Assembly (NCBI GenBank): GCA_050633545.1 | Contig: JBOEGS010000008.1 | Coordinates: 146,177 to 210,176, forward strand | Direction: 5' to 3' | Source of the DNA: Litorivita sp050633545 | GTDB lineage: Bacteria; Pseudomonadota; Alphaproteobacteria; Rhodobacterales; Rhodobacteraceae | DNA: 64,000 nt | Part shown: positions 41,640 through 50,564 of the stretch, one piece after another | Numbering within the stretch: position 1 is the first letter of the stretch | Layout of the letters: every line of letters begins with the position of its first letter | Made by a program: the position numbers and the translations under genes | Notes under the pieces: model-generated | Databases searched by the model: none | What the model was told of the DNA's origin: nothing | Seen by the model: the letters and a program-made list of their open reading frames with translations, nothing else

Positions 41640-43613
41640 TTGGCTCAGTCGCTCGAAGCGGCCGGTGGACTGACGTCCATACCGGCTTTGTTGCACCGTA
41701 ACGCCACCGAGATCGGTGACAGGGACGCATATCGCGAAAAAGAATTCGGTATCTGGCAAACTTGGACATGGGCCGAGACTGCCGAAGAGGTAGAGGCCTT
41801 GGCCCTCGGCTTGCTGAATTTGGGAGTGGTCAAGGGCGATTTCGTCGCCATCATCGGCACCAACCGCCCACAGCTTTATTGGTCGATGGTCGCCGCGCAA
41901 TCGGTCGGCGCGATCCCCGTGCCGGTCTATCAAGACAGCGCCGCCGAAGAGATGGCCTATGTGCTGGACCATTGCGGTGCGCGCTTTGTGATCGTCGAGG
42001 ACCAAGAGCAGGTCGATAAGGTGCTCGATGTGCAAGACCAATTGCACCAGTTCGAGCATATGATCTATCTCGATCCGCGCGGTTTGCGCAAATACGACCA
42101 TCACCGCCTGCATCAATTCAGCCATGTGCAAGAGCAAGGCCGCGCCGCGCGCGACGAATTCGGCGCCGATCTGGCCGAACGCCGCGCCGCTTTGGATTAC
42201 GATACCATCTGCGTGATGCTTTATACCTCTGGCACAACGGGCCGCCCCAAAGGCGTGGTTTTGTCCAACCGCAATATCGTCGAGACCTCGAAAAACTCGT
42301 CCGAATTCGACCATCTGAGCGCGGGCGAGAATGTTTTGGCCTATCTGCCGATGGCATGGGTGGGCGATTTCATCTTCTCGCTGGGCCAAGCCTATTGGAC
42401 CGGATTTTGCGTCAACTGCGCCGAGAGCGCCGAAACCATGATGGTCGATCTGCGCGAAATCGGACCGACCTATTATTTCGCCCCGCCGCGGGTTTTCGAA
42501 GAGCAGCTGACCACCGTGATGATCCGGATGGAAGACGTGTCGCGGATGAAGAAATGGATGTTCGACAAGGCGATGGCCCATGCCCGCAAGGTCGGCCCTG
42601 CGATCCTTGACGGCAAATCCGTCAGCTTTATCGACCGTTTCAAATATCTGCTCGGCGATTTGTTCATCTATGGCCCGCTCAAAAACACCCTCGGGCTGAG
42701 CCGCGTGCGCGTTGGCTATACGGCGGGCGAGGCGATCGGGCCGGAGATTTTTGCCTTCTACCGCTCGCTGGGGATCAACCTCAAACAGCTTTACGGCCAA
42801 ACCGAAGCAGGCGTGTTTATCACCCAGCAACCCGATGGCGAAGTACGCGACGATACCGTCGGCGTGCCCTCGCCAGGTGTCGAGGTGCGCATCGGCGACA
42901 GCGGCGAGGTTTTCTACCGCAGCCCTGGCACCTTTGTGGAATATTACAAAAACCCCGAAAGCACCGCGTCGACGAAAGACGCCGAAGGCTGGGTCGCGAC
43001 GGGGGATGCGGGGTTCTTCGAGCCGGACACCGGCCATCTGCGCATCATCGACCGCGCCAAGGATGTCGGAAAATTGGCCAGCGGCGCGCTTTTCGCGCCC
43101 AAATACGTCGAGAACAAACTCAAGTTCTATCCCAACATCCTAGAGGCCGTGGTCTTCGGCAATGAGCGCGACACCTGCACCGCTTTCATCAACATCGATC
43201 TGGCGGCGGTGGGCAATTGGGCCGAGCGCAACAATATCGCCTATTCCTCCTATCAAGAACTGGCAGGCCATTCGCAAGTGCTTGAGACCGTGCAAAAACA
43301 CGTCGAGGAGGTGAACCGTTCGGTGGCCGAGGACCCGATGCTTTCGGGATGTCAGGTGCATCGCTTCTTGATCTTGCACAAGGAACTGGACGCCGATGAC
43401 GGCGAAATGACCCGCACCCGCAAGGTGCGCCGCCGTATCATCGAAGACAAATACGCCGATCTCATCAACGCGCTTTATGACGGCTCGCCCGAGATTTTCA
43501 CCAAAACCGAAGTGACCTACGAAGACGGCCGCAAAGGCGCGATCAGCGCGACGTTGCAATTGCGCGATGCGGCGACTGTGCCGGTCAATCCGCAGAAGGT
43601 CGCGGCGCAATGA
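41640..43613 (+). CDS. AMP-binding acyl/aryl-CoA ligase (long-chain type)
   Basis: 657 residues, the size of bacterial long-chain fatty-acid-CoA ligases. The nucleotide loop MLYTSGTTGRPKGVVLSN is intact (about residue 197), with LKQLYGQTEAG and the C-terminal Lys region present. Forms an acyl-adenylate and then the CoA thioester. TTG at 41640 is used because GGAGGAG lies five bases upstream; the TTG at 41625 overlaps that site and is rejected. It heads an eight-gene run with a liv-type importer; its product gene stop overlaps livG by four bases. Confidence 0.9.
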   Translation: MAQSLEAAGGLTSIPALLHRNATEIGDRDAYREKEFGIWQTWTWAETAEEVEALALGLLNLGVVKGDFVAIIGTNRPQLYWSMVAAQSVGAIPVPVYQDSAAEEMAYVLDHCGARFVIVEDQEQVDKVLDVQDQLHQFEHMIYLDPRGLRKYDHHRLHQFSHVQEQGRAARDEFGADLAERRAALDYDTICVMLYTSGTTGRPKGVVLSNRNIVETSKNSSEFDHLSAGENVLAYLPMAWVGDFIFSLGQAYWTGFCVNCAESAETMMVDLREIGPTYYFAPPRVFEEQLTTVMIRMEDVSRMKKWMFDKAMAHARKVGPAILDGKSVSFIDRFKYLLGDLFIYGPLKNTLGLSRVRVGYTAGEAIGPEIFAFYRSLGINLKQLYGQTEAGVFITQQPDGEVRDDTVGVPSPGVEVRIGDSGEVFYRSPGTFVEYYKNPESTASTKDAEGWVATGDAGFFEPDTGHLRIIDRAKDVGKLASGALFAPKYVENKLKFYPNILEAVVFGNERDTCTAFINIDLAAVGNWAERNNIAYSSYQELAGHSQVLETVQKHVEEVNRSVAEDPMLSGCQVHRFLILHKELDADDGEMTRTRKVRRRIIEDKYADLINALYDGSPEIFTKTEVTYEDGRKGAISATLQLRDAATVPVNPQKVAAQ

Positions 43614-44458
43614 CTGCCGCACAACAGGGGAGCAGCCCGATGACAGAGCAGGTCGACGGATACACCACAGCAGACGGTCGCAAGATCGGCGCGGTGATGA
43701 TGGAAATGCGCAATATCACCCTGCGCTTTGGCGGCGTTGTGGCGATCAAGGACATCAGCTTTGACATCCGCGAGGGCGAAATTCGCGCTATCATCGGCCC
43801 GAACGGCGCCGGTAAATCGTCGATGCTCAACGTCATTTCCGGCTTTTATAACCCGCAAGAGGGCGAGGTGTGGTTCCACGGGGCCAAACGTCCGCCGATG
43901 CGCCCGTTCCAAGTGGCACGTCAAGGCATCGCGCGCACCTTTCAAAACATCGCCCTGTTCGAGGGCATGACCGTTTTGGACAACGTCATGACCGGCCGTC
44001 TCAACGAGATGAAAACCGGCATGTTTGCCCAAGCCATCTGGAAGGGCAAAGCCGAGCGCGAAGAGAGCGAGCACCGCGAAGTGGTCGAAAAGATCATCGA
44101 TTTCCTCGAAATCCAAGCGATCCGCAAAACGCCGGTGTCGCGCTTGCCTTACGGTCTCAAGAAGCGGGTCGAATTGGCGCGCGCCTTGGCCGCCGAGCCC
44201 AAACTGTTGCTACTCGACGAGCCGATGGCGGGGATGAACGTCGAGGAAAAAGAGGACATGAGCCGCTTTATTCTCGATGTGAACGACGAATTCGGCACCA
44301 CCATCGCGCTGATCGAACACGATATGGGCGTGGTGATGGACATCTCCGACCGAGTGGTCGTGATGGATTACGGCAAGAAAATCGGGGACGGAACACCCGA
44401 CGAAGTGCGCAACAACCAAGAAGTGATCGACGCCTATCTTGGCGTGGCGCACGACTAA
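43610..44458 (+). CDS. ABC transporter ATP-binding protein, LivG type
   Basis: 282 residues. Walker A GPNGAGKSSMLN, signature LPYGLKKRVELARAL, Walker B LLLLDEPMAGMN. It is longer than E. coli LivG at the N-terminus (about 30 extra residues). Energises uptake together with LivF and the two permeases. The start overlaps the ligase gene by four bases, linking import to the ligase. Confidence 0.92.
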   Translation: MTAAQQGSSPMTEQVDGYTTADGRKIGAVMMEMRNITLRFGGVVAIKDISFDIREGEIRAIIGPNGAGKSSMLNVISGFYNPQEGEVWFHGAKRPPMRPFQVARQGIARTFQNIALFEGMTVLDNVMTGRLNEMKTGMFAQAIWKGKAEREESEHREVVEKIIDFLEIQAIRKTPVSRLPYGLKKRVELARALAAEPKLLLLDEPMAGMNVEEKEDMSRFILDVNDEFGTTIALIEHDMGVVMDISDRVVVMDYGKKIGDGTPDEVRNNQEVIDAYLGVAHD

Positions 44459-44471
44459 AGGGGACAGGGAT

Positions 44472-45473
44472 ATGCCAGTAGGATTACTCAATTTCGCCGA
44501 AGTCGCGCTCAACGGTCTGATGGCCGGCGTGCTTTATGCCCTTGTCGCGCTCGGCTTCGTGCTGATCTATAAAGCGTCGGGAATTTTCAATTATGCCCAA
44601 GGGGTTATGGCGCTTTTCGCGGCGCTGACCTTGGTCGGGATCATGGACGGGCAGGTGCCCTTTAGCCATCTGATCAACGCGCTGTTCGGCACCGAGTTGC
44701 ACCATTTCGGATGGCACCTTCCGGCGCTCGCCTCGATCGTGTTGACCATGGCGGTGATGGTGGTTCTGGCGTGGCTGGTGCAGCGTTTCGTCTTTCGCCA
44801 TCTGGTCGGACAAGAGCCGATCATCTTGTTCATGGCGACCATCGGTCTTGCCTATTTCATGGAAGGCTTTGGCGATTTGATGTGGGGCTCCGACATCAAA
44901 AAGCTTGATGTCGGTTTGCCGCAGGGCGGCTCGTTCTTCATCGAAGACCTGACGGCCAAATGGGCCGCAGAGGGCGCGACCTATTACGGCATGTATATCG
45001 ACAATCTCGATATGGTGGCCACGGTTGTGGCGGCCTTGCTGGTGATCGCTTTGGTCGCTTTCGCCCAATACACCAAACAGGGCCGCGCCATGCGCGCCGT
45101 GGCCGATGACCACCAAGCCGCCCTTTCGGTTGGTATCTCGCTGAACTTCATCTGGGTTCTGGTGTGGTCGCTGGCGGGGTTTGTGGCCTTGGTCGCGGGC
45201 ATCATGTGGGGCGCCAAATCGGGGGTGCAATTCTCGCTCTCGCTGATCGCGCTCAAGGCGCTTCCGGTTTTGATGCTGGGCGGCTTTACCTCCATCCCTG
45301 GTGCGATTGTCGGCGGTTTGATCATCGGTGTCGGCGAGAAGCTGTTTGAATACGGTTTTGGCCCGATGCTCGGCGGCGCGACCGAAAACTGGTTTGCCTA
45401 TGTGCTGGCCCTCATCTTCCTCGTCTTCCGGCCCCAAGGCCTCTTTGGCGAGAAAATCATCGAGAGGGTGTAG
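44472..45473 (+). CDS. Branched-chain-type ABC permease, LivH type
   Basis: 333 residues with about eight membrane helices. Starts MPVGLLNFAEVALNGLMAGV and continues into YALVALGFVLIYKASGIFNY, the LivH N-terminal signature; a central EAA-type loop lies near GGFTSIPGAIVGGL. Substrate type cannot be read; such permeases in ligase-linked operons carry organic or aromatic acids. ATG 44472 has a GGGACAGGGA stretch ahead. Confidence 0.9.
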   Translation: MPVGLLNFAEVALNGLMAGVLYALVALGFVLIYKASGIFNYAQGVMALFAALTLVGIMDGQVPFSHLINALFGTELHHFGWHLPALASIVLTMAVMVVLAWLVQRFVFRHLVGQEPIILFMATIGLAYFMEGFGDLMWGSDIKKLDVGLPQGGSFFIEDLTAKWAAEGATYYGMYIDNLDMVATVVAALLVIALVAFAQYTKQGRAMRAVADDHQAALSVGISLNFIWVLVWSLAGFVALVAGIMWGAKSGVQFSLSLIALKALPVLMLGGFTSIPGAIVGGLIIGVGEKLFEYGFGPMLGGATENWFAYVLALIFLVFRPQGLFGEKIIERV

Positions 45474-45475
45474 CG

Positions 45476-45703
45476 ATGAAGAAGCTGATTGCCATCACCA
45501 ATGTCATTGCGTGGTCGGGGTTTTGGGCCTTTGGGTATATCGCCCTGACCGCCGAGGGGCTGACCGCCAAGCAGGTCAATGTGGCCTTTATCCTCGCAGC
45601 GCTCGGATTTCTCAGCGGCATCATCGCCTATACCAAGCTGAGCCGCGGCCACCGCATCAATAACAAAGCGATGGGTTTCACCCATCCACACCACGAAGGG
45701 TAG
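45476..45703 (+). CDS. Small two-helix membrane protein inside importer operon
   Basis: 75 residues with two likely membrane helices (IAITNVIAWSGFWAFGYIAL and VAFILAALGFLSGIIAYTKL) and a His-rich end (GFTHPHHEG). It begins two bases after the LivH stop and ends six bases before LivM, so it is part of the operon. I do not recognise a family. The spacing and the intact ribosome site suggest a real subunit or accessory of the permease complex. Confidence 0.75.
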   Translation: MKKLIAITNVIAWSGFWAFGYIALTAEGLTAKQVNVAFILAALGFLSGIIAYTKLSRGHRINNKAMGFTHPHHEG

Positions 45704-45709
45704 ATCGAG

Positions 45710-46786
45710 ATGTTTTATCGTGAAGCGGGGGACTACAAGACCTCCTACGCCGCCGACAACCAAACCTTTCCGATCAAGTTTGATCGCTACCGCTATTATT
45801 TCGTGCTGTTCGTCGCGCTTGCGGTGATCCCTTTTGTGATCAACGACTACTGGGCCAGCGCGGTTTTGCTGCCCTTCTTGATCTATGCCATCGCCGCCAT
45901 CGGCCTCAATATCCTCGTCGGTTATTGCGGGCAGGTTAGCCTCGGCACTGGCGGCTTCATGGCGGTGGGGGCCTATGCGTGCTACAAATTGATGACTGCC
46001 TTTCCTGATGTCAGCATCTTTTTCCACGTGTTGATTTCCGGCGCGATCACCGCGATTGTCGGGGTGCTCTTCGGATTGCCGAGCCTACGGATCAAAGGGT
46101 TCTACCTCGCCGTGGCGACATTGGCGGCGCAGTTCTTCCTTGTCTGGCTTTTCAACCGCGTGCCGTGGTTCTACAACAATTCCGCCTCCGGCCAGATCAG
46201 CGCCCCCGAGCGCACGGTCTTTGGCGTGCCGGTCACCGGTGCCAATACCGAAAGCTGGGCGACCTATCTGTTCTGCCTTGTCTTCGTGTTCTTGTCCGCG
46301 ATCATCGCACGTAACCTGACGCGCGGCTCGGTCGGGCGCAAATGGATGGCGATCCGCGATATGGACATCGCTGCAGAGATCATCGGCGTGGACCCTTTGC
46401 GCGCGAAACTGACTGCCTTTGCGGTGTCGAGCTTTTTCGTCGGCCTGTCGGGCGCTTTGTTCTTTAGCGTCTATCTGGGCGCGGTCGAAGTGGGCGAGGT
46501 TTTCGGGATCAACAAATCCTTCCTCGTCTTGTTCATGATCATCATCGGCGGGCTTGGCTCGATCTTCGGCAGCTTTGCCGGCGCGGCCTTCCTTGTGCTC
46601 CTGCCGGTGTTTTTGAAAAACGTTCTGGTCGGTACGCTTGGATGGCCGACCGATCTGGCGGCGCACCTTGAATTCATGATCGTCGGCGCGTTGATCATCG
46701 TGTTCCTGATCGCCGAGCCGCACGGTTTGGCACAGCTTTGGCGCGTGACCAAAGAGAAATTACGGCTTTGGCCCTTCCCGCATTAA
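45710..46786 (+). CDS. Branched-chain-type ABC permease, LivM type
   Basis: 358 residues with about nine or ten membrane helices. LivM features: LNILVGYCGQVSLGTGGFMA, LRIKGFYLAVATLAAQFFL and a GLGSIFGSFAGAAFLVLLPV stretch near the C-terminus. It pairs with LivH to form the channel. The start ATG has GAAGGG ahead. An intercistronic hairpin follows before the receptor gene. Confidence 0.92.
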   Translation: MFYREAGDYKTSYAADNQTFPIKFDRYRYYFVLFVALAVIPFVINDYWASAVLLPFLIYAIAAIGLNILVGYCGQVSLGTGGFMAVGAYACYKLMTAFPDVSIFFHVLISGAITAIVGVLFGLPSLRIKGFYLAVATLAAQFFLVWLFNRVPWFYNNSASGQISAPERTVFGVPVTGANTESWATYLFCLVFVFLSAIIARNLTRGSVGRKWMAIRDMDIAAEIIGVDPLRAKLTAFAVSSFFVGLSGALFFSVYLGAVEVGEVFGINKSFLVLFMIIIGGLGSIFGSFAGAAFLVLLPVFLKNVLVGTLGWPTDLAAHLEFMIVGALIIVFLIAEPHGLAQLWRVTKEKLRLWPFPH

Positions 46787-46812
46787 TCGGGACGGGTTCA
46801 ATCGAAAAGGGC

Positions 46813-46834
46813 CTGTCCGCAATTGCGCGGGCAG
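46813..46834 (+). promoter_or_regulatory. Intercistronic hairpin before the receptor gene
   Basis: CTGTCCGC and GCGGGCAG form an 8-bp stem (one G.U pair) with a six-base loop. There is no T-tract. Such hairpins between permease and receptor genes often protect or separate the receptor message; here inferred only. Confidence 0.5.
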
Positions 46835-46912
46835 ATCCGGAGGAGAAGAGACCGGCGACAAATAACTCCGGCTCTACCACCCACATCGGACCAACCATGG
46901 GAGGAAAAACCG

Positions 46913-48196
46913 ATGAAGAAGACACTCGTATCCGCGGCGCTTGCCGTAACGATGCTTGCCGGACCGGCAATGGCCGAGCTGACCTTTACGGCGCTCAGCT
47001 ATCGCACCGGACCATATGCGGCAAACGGCATTCCCTTTGCTGACGGCTATATCGACTACATCAACCTGATGAACGAGCGCGATGGCGGTATCGGCGGCGA
47101 GAAGGCCAATCTGATCGAATGCGAAACCGGCTATAACACCGAAAAAGGTGTGGAATGCTACGAAAGCACCAAAGGCTCGGGCGCATTGATCTATCAACCG
47201 CTGTCGACCGGCATCACCTATCAGCTGATCCCCAAAGCCACCGCCGACAATATCCCCGTCCACTCGATGGGTTACGGGCGTACCTCGGCCAAGAACGGGT
47301 CGGTTTTCAACTGGATCTTCAACTATCCGGCCAACTATTGGGACGGTGCCTCGATCGCGGTCAAACACGTTCTGGACCAAGAAGCGGGCGACTTGAAGGG
47401 CAAGAAAATTGCTCTGGTCTACCACAACTCCGCTTACGGCAAAGAGCCGATCCGCACGCTTGAAGAGCTGTCGAAAAAGCACGGCTACGAGCTGACCCTT
47501 TTGCCCGTTGACCACCCCGGCCAAGAGCAAAAATCGCAGTGGCTGCAAATCCGCCGCGAGCGTCCTGATTATGTCCTGATGTGGGGCTGGGGCGTGATGA
47601 ACCAGGTTGCGATCCAAGAAGCCGCCAACATCCGTTTCCCGATGGATAAATTCATCGGTATCTGGTGGTCGGGTTCGGAAAACGACGTGTTGCCTGCGGG
47701 TGATGCGGCCAATGGCTACAAGGCGCTGACCTTCCACAACCTCGGCGACGACTATCCGATCTATGCGGATATCAAAAAGCACCTGATCGAGACCGGCAAA
47801 GCCTCCGGTTCGGGTGATATGCTCGGCACCGCGCTTTATAACCGCGGTCTCTATGCGGGTATGCTCGCGGTTGAAGCGGCCAAAACCGCCCAAGCGATCC
47901 ACGGCACGGCCAATATCACACCGGCGCAAATGCGCGACGGTATGGAAGCATTGGAAATGACCGAAGCCAAAATGGTCGCTCTGGGCATGCCGAACTTTGG
48001 CCCCGAGTTCAAAGTCTCGTGTGAAAACCACGGCGGCAACGGCTTTGGTGCCGTGGCGCAATGGGATGCAGGTACAAAAAAATGGAGCCTGATCACCGAG
48101 TACTTCCAGTCGGACCAAGAGGTTCTTGCGCCGCTGGTGGCCGAAGATTCCGCTGCATTCGCTGCGGAAAACAACATCGAGCCCGGCTGTAAGTAA
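46913..48196 (+). CDS. ABC transporter substrate-binding protein (LivJ-like)
   Basis: 427 residues. Signal peptide MKKTLVSAALAVTMLAGPAM, cleaved at AMA. Type I periplasmic binding fold: YRTGPYAANGIPFADGYIDY, LIECETGYNTEKGVECYEST, KIALVYHNSAYGKEPIRTLE and GTALYNRGLYAGML. It captures the ligand for the importer. GGGAGGAAAAAC precedes ATG 46913. The ligand is unknown; the ligase neighbours suggest a carboxylic acid. Flanked by two hairpins that would mark off its message. Confidence 0.92.
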   Translation: MKKTLVSAALAVTMLAGPAMAELTFTALSYRTGPYAANGIPFADGYIDYINLMNERDGGIGGEKANLIECETGYNTEKGVECYESTKGSGALIYQPLSTGITYQLIPKATADNIPVHSMGYGRTSAKNGSVFNWIFNYPANYWDGASIAVKHVLDQEAGDLKGKKIALVYHNSAYGKEPIRTLEELSKKHGYELTLLPVDHPGQEQKSQWLQIRRERPDYVLMWGWGVMNQVAIQEAANIRFPMDKFIGIWWSGSENDVLPAGDAANGYKALTFHNLGDDYPIYADIKKHLIETGKASGSGDMLGTALYNRGLYAGMLAVEAAKTAQAIHGTANITPAQMRDGMEALEMTEAKMVALGMPNFGPEFKVSCENHGGNGFGAVAQWDAGTKKWSLITEYFQSDQEVLAPLVAEDSAAFAAENNIEPGCK

Positions 48197-48212
48197 GCTT
48201 GCGCGTTCGATA

Positions 48213-48242
48213 CTCCGGCCGCGTTGAGGAGCGCGGCCGGAG
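48213..48242 (+). promoter_or_regulatory. Strong hairpin after receptor gene
   Basis: An 11-bp perfect stem (CTCCGGCCGCG / CGCGGCCGGAG) with an eight-base loop and no T-tract, 16 bases after the receptor stop. It may stabilise the receptor message or reduce read-through into livF. Confidence 0.65.
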
Positions 48243-48295
48243 GACACCGACCGGCACGAGATGTGCCATCAGATTTGACAAAGGAAGTGCCCGCG

Positions 48296-49120
48296 ATGCT
48301 GGATGCCGCCCCCACCAAAGAGACCCTGCTTGAGGTCAACAATATCGAGGTGATCTACAACCACGTGATCCTTGTGCTTAAAGGTGTCTCGCTCAAGGTC
48401 CCCAAAGGCGGGATCACCGCCTTGCTCGGCGGCAATGGCGCAGGCAAAACCACAACGCTCAAGGCGATCTCGAACCTGCTGCACTCCGAGCGCGGCGAGG
48501 TCACCAAAGGCCAGATTTCCTATCGTGGTGAGCGGGTCCAAGGGCTCGATCCTGCCTCGCTCGTGCAAAAGGGCGTCATTCAGGTGATGGAAGGCCGTCA
48601 CTGTTTTGAACACCTCACGGTCGAGGAAAACCTGTTGACCGGAGGCTATACGCGCCGCGCCTCCAAGGCGGAGATCGCCGCAGAGCTGGAAAAGGTCTAT
48701 ACCTATTTCCCGCGCCTCAAAGAGCGCCGCAAAAGCCAAGCAGGCTATACCTCGGGCGGCGAGCAACAGATGGTCGCGATTGGCCGTGCCCTGATGTCGC
48801 GCCCCGAAACCATCTTGCTCGACGAGCCGTCGATGGGCCTCGCCCCGCAGCTTGTCGAAGAGATTTTCGGCATCGTCAAAGACCTCAACGAGAAAGAAGG
48901 CGCGACCTTCCTTTTGGCCGAGCAAAACACCAATGTTGCCCTGCGCTATGCGCATTACGGCTACATCTTGGAATCGGGGCGCGTTGTGATGGACGGGCCT
49001 GCGGCCGATCTGCGCGAGAACCCCGATGTGAAGGAATTCTACCTTGGCATGTCCGACGAGGGCCGCAAAAGTTTCCGCGATGTGCGCTCTTACCGTCGCC
49101 GCAAACGTTGGCTGAGCTAA
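48296..49120 (+). CDS. ABC transporter ATP-binding protein, LivF type
   Basis: 274 residues. Walker A GGNGAGKTTTLKA, signature YTSGGEQQMVAIGRALMSRP, Walker B ILLDEPSMGLAP. Second ATPase of the importer. ATG 48296 has AAGGAAG ten bases upstream; the frame is open to 48224, but that part crosses the hairpin. The C-terminus is extended with a basic DVRSYRRRKRW stretch. Confidence 0.92.
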   Translation: MLDAAPTKETLLEVNNIEVIYNHVILVLKGVSLKVPKGGITALLGGNGAGKTTTLKAISNLLHSERGEVTKGQISYRGERVQGLDPASLVQKGVIQVMEGRHCFEHLTVEENLLTGGYTRRASKAEIAAELEKVYTYFPRLKERRKSQAGYTSGGEQQMVAIGRALMSRPETILLDEPSMGLAPQLVEEIFGIVKDLNEKEGATFLLAEQNTNVALRYAHYGYILESGRVVMDGPAADLRENPDVKEFYLGMSDEGRKSFRDVRSYRRRKRWLS

Positions 49121-49194
49121 GCCTCGCGCATGTCGCTTCTGTTTGGAAAATGACCATTTCGCGCCCTGTGCGCCGCGTCTGAAGGAACCTGTAG

Positions 49195-50415
49195 ATGTCC
49201 GGACATTTCGACACGCTCGAAACCCGTAGCCATGAGGCCCGCGCTGCTGATCTGGCCAAAGCCTTGCCCGCGCAAATCGCTCGCGCGCAGGCATTGGCCG
49301 GTTATGCGGGGGCGCTGGACGGTGTGGATGCATCCAAAATTACCTCTGCCGCCGATCTGGCCGCGCTTCCGGTTTTGCGCAAATCCGATCTGGGCAAGGC
49401 ACAGGCCGCCTCCGCCCCCTTCGGCGGGTTGACGACGCTGGCCCCGTCGGGGTTTGCGCATATTTTCCAAAGCCCCGGACCGATCTATGAACCCGGCGGG
49501 ATTGGCCATGACTGGTGGCGTATGGGCCGCGCGCTTGCGGCGGCGGGCATCGGGCAGGGCGATATCATCCAGAACTGTTTCGGCTATCATCTGACCCCTG
49601 CGGGCATGATTTTCGAGAGCGGCGCGCGCGCGGTCGGAGCGGCGGTTTTGCCCGCTGGCACCGGCCAGACTGAACTTCAGGCGCGCGCGGCCCATGACAT
49701 CGGCGCGACCGCCTATGCGGGCACGCCCGATTATCTCAAAGTGATCTTGGACAAGGCCGAAGAGATGGGCCTCAAGCTCAAGATCACCAAGGCCGCCGTC
49801 GGCGGCGGCGCGCTCTTCCCGTCCTTGCGCGCCGAATATGCCGAGCGCGGCATTGCCTGCCTGCAAAGCTATGCCACAGCGGACCTCGGCAATATCGCCT
49901 ATGAAAGCCCCGCGATGGAGGGGATGATCGTCGATGAGGGCGTCATCGTCGAAATCGTCATCCCCGGCACTGGCACCCCCGTTCCCGAGGGCGAGGTGGG
50001 CGAAGTCGTCGTGACTACGCTCAACCCCGATTACCCGCTGATCCGTTTTGCCACGGGCGATCTGTCGGCGGTGCTGGCGGGGCAAAGCCCCTGCGGGCGC
50101 ACCAATATGCGCATCAAGGGTTGGATGGGGCGCGCCGATCAGACCACCAAGATCAAAGGCATGTTCGTGCGCCCCGAGCAGGTCGCACAATTGGTCGCGC
50201 GCCACGATGAAATCGTCAAAGCCCGCGTTATCGCGGCGCGGGCGGGCGAGATGGACACAATGACCGTGCAAATCGAAGCGCAGGGCGGCGATGCGGCTGC
50301 CTTTGCCGACAGCGTTGCAGATGTGCTCAAACTCAAGGGCACAGTGGAAATCGTCGCGCCAGGCAGCCTGCCCAAGGACGGTCTCGTGATCGAGGATCAA
50401 CGCAGCTACGATTGA
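49195..50415 (+). CDS. Phenylacetate-CoA-ligase-like protein with altered nucleotide loop
   Basis: 406 residues aligning to PaaK-type ligases over its length: TDLAALPVLRKSDLGKA-type start (AALPVLRKSDLG), ALAAAGIGQGDIIQNCFGYH, YAGTPDYLKVIL and GRADQTTKIKGMFVRPEQV. In PaaK the segment before the first of these carries the nucleotide-binding loop SSGTTGKP; here it reads SGFAHIFQSPGPIYEP, with the loop lost. The C-terminal end (PKDGLVIEDQR) also lacks the usual SGKxxRVxD arrangement. It may therefore not adenylate, or uses a changed site. Last gene of the importer cluster. Confidence 0.82.
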   Translation: MSGHFDTLETRSHEARAADLAKALPAQIARAQALAGYAGALDGVDASKITSAADLAALPVLRKSDLGKAQAASAPFGGLTTLAPSGFAHIFQSPGPIYEPGGIGHDWWRMGRALAAAGIGQGDIIQNCFGYHLTPAGMIFESGARAVGAAVLPAGTGQTELQARAAHDIGATAYAGTPDYLKVILDKAEEMGLKLKITKAAVGGGALFPSLRAEYAERGIACLQSYATADLGNIAYESPAMEGMIVDEGVIVEIVIPGTGTPVPEGEVGEVVVTTLNPDYPLIRFATGDLSAVLAGQSPCGRTNMRIKGWMGRADQTTKIKGMFVRPEQVAQLVARHDEIVKARVIAARAGEMDTMTVQIEAQGGDAAAFADSVADVLKLKGTVEIVAPGSLPKDGLVIEDQRSYD

Positions 50416-50446
50416 TTCCCGTCCAAGTAAGGCATTCAAACGCTGT

Positions 50447-50476
50447 AAGGCCCGCCGGTTTCTGGCGGGCCTTTTT
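50447..50476 (+). terminator. Rho-independent terminator of the importer operon
   Basis: Stem GGCCCGCC / GGCGGGCC with a seven-base loop and five T residues, 33 bases after the PaaK-like stop. Confidence 0.9.
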
Positions 50477-50509
50477 GTTGCATCATTACCACCAGTTTGC
50501 TCCTAAACG

Positions 50510-50541
50510 AAAAAAGCCGCCTCCCGAAGGAAGCGGCTTTA
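50510..50541 (-). terminator. Rho-independent terminator of rpmJ
   Basis: On the minus strand AAAGCCGC ... GCGGCTTT forms the stem and is followed by TTTT. It lies 24 bases past the rpmJ stop and faces the importer-operon terminator. Confidence 0.85.
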
Positions 50542-50564
50542 AATCATTTTGTGCTGCCAGCAGC

